From Cellulomonas sp. (GTDB lineage: Bacteria; Actinomycetota; Actinomycetes; Actinomycetales; Cellulomonadaceae): a DNA stretch of 51,959 nt. The notes below the pieces were generated by a model. It was not told the origin of the DNA and ran no database searches. It saw nothing but the letters and a program-made list of their open reading frames with translations. This document shows, one piece after another, positions 36,148-43,086 of this stretch; position 1 is the first letter of the stretch, and each line of letters opens with the position of its first letter. The stretch is taken from assembly GCF_015234515.1 (NCBI RefSeq), contig NZ_JADGMY010000005.1, forward strand, positions 1 to 51,959, given 5' to 3'. The translations under genes and the position numbers were made by a program.

Positions 36148-38259
36148 GTGCACGGACCGACGGACGACGCGATCGGCGAGAAGGGTCCCCTCGACGCGCA
36201 CGCAGCACGCCTGTCCCTGCTCGACTCGGCGGCGCAGGCGGCCGGGCTCGGCACCTTCCAGTGGGACCTGACCACGGGCACCCTGCAGTGGGACGCGACG
36301 GTCCTGGAGGCCTTCGGCTACGACGAGGAGACCTTCAGCGGGACGATCGACGCCTTCGACGCCCGGTTGCACCCCCGGGACGCCGCCTCGGTGTCCGCCG
36401 CGCTGGAGTCCGCCATCTCCACGTGCGGCGTGTACGAGGCCGAGTTCCGCGTGCTGCAGCCCGACGGCACGGTGCGGTGGCTCGCCGCGCGCGGGCGTGC
36501 GCTGGCGGGGCCGTCCGGGCAGGCCGCCCACCTCATCGGCGTCACGACCGACACCACGGCGCTGCGCGAACGGGACCTGCACGTCCAGCAGATCCTCGAG
36601 GACATGTCGACCGGCTACTTCTGGCTCGACGCGGACTGGCGGTTCGGGTACGTCAACGCGGAGGCCGAGCTCATCCTGGCGCGCACCCGCGCGGAGCTGC
36701 TGGGCGGTGTGATCTGGGACCTCTTCCCCGCCGCGGTCGGCACCTCGTTCGAGGAGCACTACCGCGGTGTCGCACGCACCGGGGAGTCCCAGGTGTTCGA
36801 CGCCTACTACCCCGCCCCTCTCGACTCCTGGTACGAGGTCCGGGCGAACGCCGAGCGCGGCGGCGTCGCCGTCTACTTCACGGACGTCACCGCGCGGCGC
36901 CGGGCCCTCGACCTGGCGGAGCAGGGACGCGCGCGCTCGGACCTCCTCGCGCGGGTCGCCGGCGTGCTGGCCGACGCCGTCGACCCGGTCCAGGCGCTCG
37001 ACGCCGCACTGCCGCACCTGGTCCCGGAGGTCGCCGACTTCGCCATCGCGAGCCTCCTGGAGGAGGGCCCGGGGCCCTGGCGCACACGGCTGCACGACGT
37101 GGCGGCCCGGCACGCGGACCCGCACATGCAGCCGGTGCTCGACGAGTACCGGGCGCTGCGGGTTCCCGCGCTGTCCCGCACGTCCCTGATCGCCGAGGTG
37201 CTCACGACGTCACGCCCTGCGATGCGGTACGGCGCGCCGTCGCTGGAGGACATCGTGGAGCCGGGTCCGGTGCGCGACCTGCTGGGCCGGCTGGCACCCG
37301 AGACGCTCATGGTCCTGCCGCTGCGCGGGCGCGGGCACACCCGCGGCGTCGTCACGCTGGCACGCGGCGCCGACCGCGAGGGCTTCACGGACGCCGACGT
37401 GACCGCGCTGCGCGACGTGACGGCCCAGATGGGCCTCGCGCTGGACAACGCGCACCTGCACACGGCCCGGCGCAACATCGCCGAGGAGCTGCAGCGCAGC
37501 CTGCTCACCGAGCTCCCGGAGCCGGACCACCTGCAGCTCGTCGCGCGCTACGTGCCCGCGTCGACCGGCACGCAGATCGGTGGTGACTGGTACGACGCGT
37601 TCCTGCTGCGTGACGGCTGCACGTGCCTGGTCATCGGGGACGTCACGGGCCACGACCTGCAGGCCGCGGTGAAGATGGCGCAGATCCGCAACGTCCTGCG
37701 CGGCGGTGCGCACGCGGTCGTGCAGCCGCCCGCGGCGATCCTGTCGGCGTTCGACTGGGCTGCGCAGGACCTGGCGATCGGGGGGTTCAGCACGGCGGTC
37801 CTCGCGCGGCTCGAGCAGCCCCCGGAGCTGGCCGCGCAGGGTGTGCGCGTCCTGCGGTGGTCGAACGCGGGCCACCTGCCGCCGCTGCTGGTGCAGCCCG
37901 ACGGCCGCGCGGAGCTGCTGCGCCGGCCGAGCGACCTGCTGCTCGGGCTGCGCAAGCACACCGAGCGGCACGACCACACGGTGGTCGTCGAGCCGGGTGC
38001 CACCGTGCTGCTCTACACGGACGGCCTGGTCGAGCGTCGTGGCGAGCGTCTCCAGGTCAGCCTGGAGCGGCTGCGCGCGTGCTGCGAGCGGCTGGCGCAC
38101 CTGCCCCTGGAGGAGTTCTGCGACGCCGTGGTGGACGAGCTCGGGCCGTCGCACGACGACGACGTGGCGATGCTGGCCGTGCGCGCCTTCCCGCAGGACG
38201 AGCCGCGTCCGCCCGAGGCAGGTCCCGAGCACCTGGCGGGAGAGCAGCCGGCGTGGTGA
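36148..38259 (+). CDS. PAS-PAS-GAF-SpoIIE phosphatase (stress-type PP2C)
   Basis: A 703-aa cytosolic sensor phosphatase. PAS domain 1 spans about residues 25-140 (LGTFQWDLTTGTLQWD) and PAS domain 2 about 145-255 (STGYFWLDADWRFGYVN). A GAF domain lies at about 265-435. The PP2C-like SpoIIE domain (about 460-685) has the metal-binding GGDWYDAF and GDVTGHDLQAA and the C-terminal SHDDDVAMLAV. Such proteins dephosphorylate anti-anti-sigma factors to activate stress sigma factors. No anti-sigma gene is adjacent. The GTG at 36148 has GAGGAGAG upstream. The signal sensed is unknown. Confidence 0.92.
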   Translation: MHGPTDDAIGEKGPLDAHAARLSLLDSAAQAAGLGTFQWDLTTGTLQWDATVLEAFGYDEETFSGTIDAFDARLHPRDAASVSAALESAISTCGVYEAEFRVLQPDGTVRWLAARGRALAGPSGQAAHLIGVTTDTTALRERDLHVQQILEDMSTGYFWLDADWRFGYVNAEAELILARTRAELLGGVIWDLFPAAVGTSFEEHYRGVARTGESQVFDAYYPAPLDSWYEVRANAERGGVAVYFTDVTARRRALDLAEQGRARSDLLARVAGVLADAVDPVQALDAALPHLVPEVADFAIASLLEEGPGPWRTRLHDVAARHADPHMQPVLDEYRALRVPALSRTSLIAEVLTTSRPAMRYGAPSLEDIVEPGPVRDLLGRLAPETLMVLPLRGRGHTRGVVTLARGADREGFTDADVTALRDVTAQMGLALDNAHLHTARRNIAEELQRSLLTELPEPDHLQLVARYVPASTGTQIGGDWYDAFLLRDGCTCLVIGDVTGHDLQAAVKMAQIRNVLRGGAHAVVQPPAAILSAFDWAAQDLAIGGFSTAVLARLEQPPELAAQGVRVLRWSNAGHLPPLLVQPDGRAELLRRPSDLLLGLRKHTERHDHTVVVEPGATVLLYTDGLVERRGERLQVSLERLRACCERLAHLPLEEFCDAVVDELGPSHDDDVAMLAVRAFPQDEPRPPEAGPEHLAGEQPAW

Positions 38260-38280
38260 TCCCGGGCCGATCGGGATTGG

Positions 38281-38309
38281 TTGACGGTTCAAGTAACCTG
38301 CCGTAGTCT
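38281..38309 (+). promoter_or_regulatory. Sigma-70-type promoter of the VOC dioxygenase gene
   Basis: TTGACG (-35, 38281-38286) and TAGTCT (-10, 38304-38309) are separated by 17 nt. The predicted start of transcription falls inside the palindrome that follows. Confidence 0.65.
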
Positions 38310-38330
38310 GTGGTTGTCACGACAACTACA
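38309..38330. promoter_or_regulatory. 22-bp palindromic operator over the transcription start
   Basis: The core GTTGTC-AC-GACAAC (38313-38326) is a perfect inverted repeat, flanked by TGT(G) and (T)ACA that extend it to 22 bp with one mismatch pair. Its position after the -10 hexamer suggests repression, probably by a MarR-type or similar dimeric repressor not encoded next to it. Confidence 0.6.
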
Positions 38331-38345
38331 GGTCCGGAGATGACG

Positions 38346-39278
38346 ATGACCACGCCGACCGCGCACCACGCCCCCACCGACGAGGCCGTCCTGGCCCCCA
38401 CCACGTCGATGGACGCCGTCACGCTGCACGTCGGCGACCTCGAGGGGATGTCGACGTACTACGCCAACGCCATCGCGCTCGAGCCGCTCGAGGAGCGCAC
38501 CCGCGGGCGCCAGGTCCACCGCGTGCTCGGCCGCGGCACCACGCCCATGCTGCGCCTCGTCCACACCCCCGACCTGCCGGCGGTCGACCCGCGCCAGGCC
38601 GGCCTGTTCCACACCGCGTTCCTCTTCGACGACGCCACGAGCCTGTCCGCGACCGTCTACCGCGCCGCCCAGGACCCGCGCAGCCGGTTCGTCGGGTCCA
38701 GCGACCACCTCGTCTCCGAGGCGTTCTACTTCACGGACCCCGAGGGCAACGGCATCGAGCTGTACACGGACCGGGACCGGGACCTGTGGCTGCACCGCGA
38801 CGGCAACCTCGTCATGGGCAGCGAGTACCTCGACCCGAACGCGTACCTGCGCACGCACCTGTCGCAGGAGGCCGTCGACGCCGGGCCCGCGCTCGCCGGG
38901 CGCGTCGGCCACGTGCACCTGCAGGTCGGTGACATCGCGACGGCGGAGTCCTTCTACCTCGACGCCCTGGGCTTCTCGGCCACCGTGCGCGGCTACCCCG
39001 GCGCGCTGTTCGCGTCGGCGGGCGGCTACCACCACCACGTCGCGATGAACACGTGGAACAGCAAGGGCGTCGGGCCGCGCGCCTCGACGCTCGGCCTCGG
39101 TGACGTCGCGGTCACGGTCCCCGGGCGCGAGGACCTCGACGCGCTCGCGGCCCGCCTGCGCGCCCGGGGCCTGGCGTTCGCCGACGACGGCCGCGCGATC
39201 ACGGTGCGCGACCCGTGGGACACCCAGGTCACGGTCTCGGTGCCGGGCACCACCACGGACGACCTCCTGACCCGCTGA
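38346..39278 (+). CDS. VOC-family catechol-2,3-dioxygenase-like protein (CatE type)
   Basis: A 310-aa protein with two vicinal-oxygen-chelate modules (about residues 20-150 and 175-300). Likely metal ligands are His in AVTLHVGDLEG and GHVHLQVGD and acidic residues in PEGNGIELYTDR. YHHHVAMNTW is a CatE/YfiE hallmark. CatE-like enzymes open or detoxify catechols and quinones under thiol/quinone stress. The ATG at 38346 has GGAG at good spacing; another ATG lies 6 nt upstream. The gene has its own promoter and operator, so induction by an aromatic or quinone is plausible. Confidence 0.88.
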   Translation: MTTPTAHHAPTDEAVLAPTTSMDAVTLHVGDLEGMSTYYANAIALEPLEERTRGRQVHRVLGRGTTPMLRLVHTPDLPAVDPRQAGLFHTAFLFDDATSLSATVYRAAQDPRSRFVGSSDHLVSEAFYFTDPEGNGIELYTDRDRDLWLHRDGNLVMGSEYLDPNAYLRTHLSQEAVDAGPALAGRVGHVHLQVGDIATAESFYLDALGFSATVRGYPGALFASAGGYHHHVAMNTWNSKGVGPRASTLGLGDVAVTVPGREDLDALAARLRARGLAFADDGRAITVRDPWDTQVTVSVPGTTTDDLLTR

Positions 39279-39312
39279 CCCTCCAACCCTCCTCCGACCC
39301 GGCGAACTCCAC

Positions 39313-39348
39313 CTTCGGCGGCTTCTGGGGCCTCAGAAGCCGCCGAAG
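39313..39348. terminator. Perfect 14-bp hairpin between convergent genes
   Basis: CTTCGGCGGCTTCT (39313-39326) and its exact complement (39335-39348) enclose an 8-nt loop. AACTC/GAGTT flanks extend the symmetry. It lies between the VOC and symporter genes and could terminate both. Confidence 0.7.
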
Positions 39349-39381
39349 GACGAGTTGGCCGCCGGTGTGGGGTGTGTCGGG

Positions 39382-39429
39382 GGACCGGGCAGAGGTCGGA
39401 CGGGGCAGGGGTCGGACCGGGCAGGGTCA
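39382..39429. repeat. Three 16-bp G-rich tandem repeats ending in the symporter stop codon
   Basis: Units close to GGACCGGGCAGGGGTC repeat three times at 16-bp period. The last supplies the TGA of the symporter gene. The G runs could form quadruplexes on the plus strand. Confidence 0.65.
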
Positions 39430-40404
39430 GGACGGGTCGGGGGTGGTCCTCGCCAGGCGGCGGGCCAGGATCGCCGTCACGACGATCTGCAGCTGGTGGA
39501 ACGCGATGACCGGCAGCGCGACGCTCGCCGCGACCGCGGGCGCGAACAGCACCGCCGCCATCGGCAGGCCCGTGGCCGCCGACTTCTTCGACCCGCACAT
39601 CAGCAGCGCGATGCGGTCCGGGCGGTCCAGGCCGAGCCAGCCGCCGACGGTCCAGGTCACGCCGAGCATGGCGGCCAGCACGACCCCGCACACGACCAGC
39701 AGGACCGCCAGCGACCCGACCGTCAGCTCGTCCCACGCACCGGCGGACTGCGCCTCGCTCACGGACGTGAACACGACCAGCAGGATCGTGGCGCGGTCGG
39801 TGACGCGCGTCAGGCCGCCGTGCCGCCGCAGCCACCCCCCGATCCAGGGCTGCACGCACTGCCCGACGACGAACGGCAGCAGCAGCTGCAGCAGGATGCC
39901 GCCCACGGCACCGCCGTCGAGCCCCGCACCCGTCGCCCCCAGCAGCACCGCCACCAGCAGCGGCGTGACCAGCACCCCCAGGACGTTGGAGATCGTCGCG
40001 CCCGTGATGGCGCCGGCCACGTTGCCGCGGGCGATGGACGTCATGACGACCGACGACTGCACGGTCGACGGCAGCACCGACAGGTAGAGCAGACCGCGCC
40101 GCAGGTCGGGCGCCAGGACGGCGTCGGGTAGCAGCTGAACGGCCAGGCCCAGCAGCGGGAACAGCACGTACGTCGCACCGAGCAGCGTGCCCTGCAACCG
40201 GAAGCGCCGCAGACCGTCGACGACCTCCCGCGTGGGCATCCGCGCCCCGTACAGGAAGAACAGCACGACGATCGCCACGGTGCGGACCGTGTCGAGCGCC
40301 GCACCGACGCCGTCGGGGACCGGGACGAGCAGCGCCAGCGCGAGGACGCCGAGGATCATCGCGGTCAGCGGGTCGACCCACCGCAGCCAGGCCGGCGCCC
40401 TCAT
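39427..40404 (-). CDS. Bile acid:sodium symporter family (SBF-like) transporter
   Basis: A 325-aa protein with about ten membrane helices. The N-terminus MRAPAWLRWVDPLTAMI, FFLYGARMP, SVLPSTVQSSVVMTSIARGN and CGSKKSAATGLPMA match the SBF-like (YfeH/PF13593) branch. This branch includes plant BASS-like and bacterial carriers of unknown organic anions. The only in-frame start near the N-terminus is the ATG at 40404, which lacks its own Shine-Dalgarno sequence. It overlaps the stop of a 12-codon upstream ORF and lies in a hairpin, implying coupled, regulated translation. Confidence 0.88.
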   Translation of the reverse strand: MRAPAWLRWVDPLTAMILGVLALALLVPVPDGVGAALDTVRTVAIVVLFFLYGARMPTREVVDGLRRFRLQGTLLGATYVLFPLLGLAVQLLPDAVLAPDLRRGLLYLSVLPSTVQSSVVMTSIARGNVAGAITGATISNVLGVLVTPLLVAVLLGATGAGLDGGAVGGILLQLLLPFVVGQCVQPWIGGWLRRHGGLTRVTDRATILLVVFTSVSEAQSAGAWDELTVGSLAVLLVVCGVVLAAMLGVTWTVGGWLGLDRPDRIALLMCGSKKSAATGLPMAAVLFAPAVAASVALPVIAFHQLQIVVTAILARRLARTTPDPS

Positions 40405-40439
40405 GCGTGACGACGAGGGATGAGGGCGCCCGGGTTCAC
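40401..40439 (-). CDS. Putative 12-aa leader peptide coupled to the symporter gene
   Basis: A GTG at 40439 sits 8 nt after GGGGGAGG and opens a 12-codon frame (VNPGALIPRRHA) ending in the TGA that overlaps the symporter ATG (ATGA). The symporter itself lacks a Shine-Dalgarno sequence, so ribosomes probably arrive through this leader. The frame contains one arm of two alternative hairpins. It is unproven but well placed. Confidence 0.45.
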   Translation of the reverse strand: MNPGALIPRRHA

Positions 40440-40564
40440 GCGCTCATCCTCCCCCACGGCCACGCCTCCCCGGCACCCTCCCGCACGGTGACGCGGACCA
40501 CCTCCCCAGCGCCCCCGGGCCGGTCAGGCCCCTGCGGGTCCCCCCGGGGAGCATGTCGGAGCGG

Positions 40565-41086
40565 TCACAGCAGGCCCGCGAGCCGGTAGAGCACGAGCGA
40601 CCCGGCGACGGCGACGTTGAGGCTCGCGCCCGCACCGACCATCGGGATCTCGACGACGACGTCCAGCAGGTCGAGGGCCTCCGGGGGGATGCCGGTCTGC
40701 TCGTGCCCGAGCACGACGACCGTGCGTCGGCGCGCGGCGGGCAGGTCACCGAGCCGCACGGCCTCCTCCGCGAGCTCGACCCCGACGACCGCCGACCCGG
40801 CGGCCCGCTGCTTGGTGAGCCACGAGACCCGGTTCCCCGTCCAGTGGACGCACGCCGGCCGCCGCAGCGTGTTGCCGCGTTCGAGCGCCTCGGGCACCCA
40901 GGGCAGCCGCGGCACGGCGAGGCACGCGCCGACGGCGTCGCACGTGCGCAGCAGCGTGCCGAGGTTCGCGCCGTGCAGCGGCCACAGCGGGGCGACGACC
41001 AGGTGGTCCCAGCACGGGTGCGGGCGACGACGACGTTGCTGCCGCAGGTCCTCGCGGGTGCGGACGCGCACCTGCGGGCCGGTCAC
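40565..41086 (-). CDS. SpoU/TrmH-family RNA 2'-O-methyltransferase
   Basis: A 173-aa SPOUT methyltransferase. Motif 1 is HGANLGTLLRTCDAVGA (Asn and Arg for catalysis), motif 2 VVVLGHEQTGIPPEAL and motif 3 PMVGAGASLNVAVAGSLVLY, which together form the deep trefoil knot binding S-adenosylmethionine. It probably methylates a ribose in tRNA or rRNA; the site is unknown. The GTG at 41086 is the most likely start although its Shine-Dalgarno sequence is distant. Its GTGA overlaps the stop of a short upstream frame. A long open frame further upstream was rejected because it does not resemble SpoU proteins. Confidence 0.88.
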   Translation of the reverse strand: MTGPQVRVRTREDLRQQRRRRPHPCWDHLVVAPLWPLHGANLGTLLRTCDAVGACLAVPRLPWVPEALERGNTLRRPACVHWTGNRVSWLTKQRAAGSAVVGVELAEEAVRLGDLPAARRRTVVVLGHEQTGIPPEALDLLDVVVEIPMVGAGASLNVAVAGSLVLYRLAGLL

Positions 41087-41124
41087 GGGTGGACGAGGGC
41101 GAGCCCTCCGGTGAGATGCGTCAT
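41083..41124 (-). CDS. Possible 13-aa leader ORF overlapping the SpoU start
   Basis: ATG at 41124 opens MTHLTGGLALVHP, whose TGA overlaps the SpoU GTG (GTGA). It has no Shine-Dalgarno sequence of its own. It contains GGAGGG followed by a small GAGGG/CCCTC hairpin. The adjacent symporter has a comparable leader. It may be accidental. Confidence 0.25.
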   Translation of the reverse strand: MTHLTGGLALVHP

Positions 41125-41307
41125 GTGAGCGGTGCTTCGCGGCGCACCGGGGCCGTCGACGGGCCGCTGAGCGGCGGACGTCCCGGCCGACCGGCCGGGG
41201 GCCACAGGCTAGGGCGAGCGGGGCGTCGGCGTCCACGCCCTCGGACGACGCGCGTACGCTCGACGACGGCAGCGCCCGGCACGTGCCGGCCTGCCGTCGT
41301 CCCCGAG

Positions 41308-41339
41308 AAAGGACCCGAGCGGCACCCGCTCGACCCATG
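41308..41339 (+). promoter_or_regulatory. Shine-Dalgarno and ATG separated by a hairpin (exonuclease gene)
   Basis: AAAGGA (41308-41313) is 23 nt from the ATG at 41337, too far for normal initiation. The 17 nt at 41316-41332 (CGAGCGG-CAC-CCGCTCG) form a perfect 7-bp hairpin that would bring them to about 6 nt apart. A -10-like TACGCT lies at 41255-41260. Confidence 0.45.
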
Positions 41340-42380
41340 ACGAAGACCCTGCTGGCCGTCGACGGCAACTCCCTGATCCACCGCTCGTTCCACGCGCTCC
41401 TCGGCTCGCAGCTGCACACGCGCGACGGCCGGCCGACGTGGGCCGTCAAGGGCGCGCTGTCGCAGATCCTCGGCGCCGTCGACCGCGTCGCCGCCGACGC
41501 CGTCGTCATCGGTTTCGACGACGCGGCCGGCAACCACCGCAAGGCCGCGCACCCGCACTACAAGGCGCACCGGGCCCCGAAGCCGGACGACCTGGTCACG
41601 CAGCTCGCGCTCGCGGTCGACGTGTTCTGGTCCGCGGGCCTGCACGTCGTCATCCCGGACGGCCTGGAGGCCGACGACGTGCTGGCGTCCGCCGCCGCGA
41701 CCGCGACGGCCGCCGGGTGGCACACCGTCGTGTGCACCTCCGACCGCGACGCCTTCGCCCTGGTCACGGAGACGACGTCGGCGCTGCGGATCATCAACGG
41801 CGGCGTCGAGGCCTCCCCCGTGCTGACCCCGGCCCGGCTGCGCACCATGCTGGGCATCGACCCGTGGCAGTACCGGCAGTACGCGGCCATGCGCGGGGAC
41901 GCGTCGGACAACCTCACGGGCATCCGCGGGATCGGTGAGAAGACGGGCGTCGCGCTGCTCGACGCGTTCGGGTCCGTCGAGGCCGCGTTCGCGGACGTCG
42001 ACACCAACGGTGGCGCCCGCGTCGCCGAGGTCGTCGGCAAGGCGTGCGTCAAGAAGCTCTCCGACCCGGACGGGCGGGCGGCCTTCTGGCAGAACGTCGA
42101 GCTCATGACGATGCACACCGACGTGGACCTGGGGATCGACCTCGGTGCGACCTCCGGGCCCGGGCTGCTGCCCGTGGACCGCGCGACGCTGCACGACGCG
42201 CTGGCCGCGGTCGAGATGCACTCGCTGCAGTGGCTCGCGGCGCGGGTGCTCGCGGGGGCGTCGGGCGACGGGCACGTGGCGGCACCGGTGGTGCCCGCAG
42301 CCGCAGCACCGGCGCCGGTCCCGGCGGCGGTCGGCCCGGCGGTCGGCCCGGCGGTCGAGGACGAGCTGACGCTCTTCTGA
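41337..42380 (+). CDS. 5'-3' exonuclease (flap endonuclease family)
   Basis: A 347-aa nuclease resembling the N-terminal domain of DNA polymerase I. It starts MTKTLLAVDGNSLIHRSFHA, with the metal-binding Asp in VDGN. It continues with LEADDVLASAA and TSDRDAFALVTE, acidic metal ligands. The helix-hairpin-helix DNA-binding segment is GDASDNLTGIRGIGEKTGVALL. After about residue 300 an Ala/Pro/Val-rich tail ends VEDELTLF, a possible sliding-clamp or protein-contact peptide. Stand-alone copies in actinobacteria assist repair and RNA-primer removal alongside PolA. Confidence 0.93.
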   Translation: MTKTLLAVDGNSLIHRSFHALLGSQLHTRDGRPTWAVKGALSQILGAVDRVAADAVVIGFDDAAGNHRKAAHPHYKAHRAPKPDDLVTQLALAVDVFWSAGLHVVIPDGLEADDVLASAAATATAAGWHTVVCTSDRDAFALVTETTSALRIINGGVEASPVLTPARLRTMLGIDPWQYRQYAAMRGDASDNLTGIRGIGEKTGVALLDAFGSVEAAFADVDTNGGARVAEVVGKACVKKLSDPDGRAAFWQNVELMTMHTDVDLGIDLGATSGPGLLPVDRATLHDALAAVEMHSLQWLAARVLAGASGDGHVAAPVVPAAAAPAPVPAAVGPAVGPAVEDELTLF

Positions 42381-42395
42381 CCGCTCCTGTCAGCC

Positions 42396-42764
42396 TTACC
42401 GCGCGGGCAGCTGCTGCACCGACCACTCGTTGCCGTCCGGGTCCGCGAACCCGGTGAACCTCCCCCACTCGAGCTCCTGCACGGGCGGCGCGTCGACGCC
42501 GTTCCCCCGGAGGAACGCGTACGCCGCGTCGGCGTCGTCGACCACGACCTGCAGCCCCTTGACCGAGCCCGGCGCGGCGTCGGTCAGACCCTTCCCCACC
42601 GCGATCGAGCACGCCGAACCCGGTGGTGTGAGCTGGACGAACCGCAGATCCTCGTTGACCTCCCTGTCGTGGTCCACCACGAATCCGACCTGCTGCGAGT
42701 AGAACGCCACTGCCCGGTCCACGTCGCTGACCGGGAGGATCACGAGCTCGAGCCGGAACTCCAT
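42396..42764 (-). CDS. VOC (glyoxalase/bleomycin-resistance-like) protein
   Basis: A 122-aa single-module VOC protein. MEFRLELVILPVSDVDRAVAFY opens the first beta-alpha-beta unit, ACSIAVG and GLQVVVDDADAAYAFL the second, and GFADPDGNEWSVQQLP closes it with the conserved DPDGN. Homologues dimerise and bind metals or small molecules; no substrate is inferred. The ATG at 42764 is preceded by a G-run (GGGGGG) acting as Shine-Dalgarno. It converges on the exonuclease gene with 15 bp between stops. Confidence 0.88.
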   Translation of the reverse strand: MEFRLELVILPVSDVDRAVAFYSQQVGFVVDHDREVNEDLRFVQLTPPGSACSIAVGKGLTDAAPGSVKGLQVVVDDADAAYAFLRGNGVDAPPVQELEWGRFTGFADPDGNEWSVQQLPAR

Positions 42765-42942
42765 CGGTCCACCCCCCTGACGGGCCACCGGCCCCACGCC
42801 GGTGGCGTTGCCGCCATCCTCCCGCCGACCACCGACACGCGCGCCGACGCCAGGATGCCCGGCACCGTCGGCGTCGGGCCCGAGCCGGCCGTCCTCCGCC
42901 CGCCGAAGCCCCCGGAGTCCACGCGTCGAGACGCAGCCTCGG

Positions 42943-43026
42943 CGAGACCGGGCTCAGACCTCGCAGGGGCGGGTGGGAGACCACTCAGCCCGGTCTCGCG
43001 ACCAGACCGTCCCACCTGGTGGTCGC
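42943..43026. repeat. Two adjoining inverted repeats in the gap 42765-43086
   Basis: CGAGACCGGGCT (42943-42954) pairs perfectly with 42987-42998. Directly after it, GCGACCA (42998-43004) pairs with 43020-43026. The 322-bp gap between the divergent VOC and MFS genes holds no credible ORF. The rest of it shows nothing else. Confidence 0.6.
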
Positions 43027-43074
43027 GGTCCGGCGGGACGCCGCACCGCGGCTGCGTCGGAGGGGACGCCGCAC

Positions 43075-43080
43075 TAGCGT
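43075..43080 (+). promoter_or_regulatory. -10 hexamer of the MFS gene at 43087
   Basis: TAGCGT is followed by 6 nt and the ATG at 43087; leaderless layout. Confidence 0.5.
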
Positions 43081-43086
43081 CGCCGC

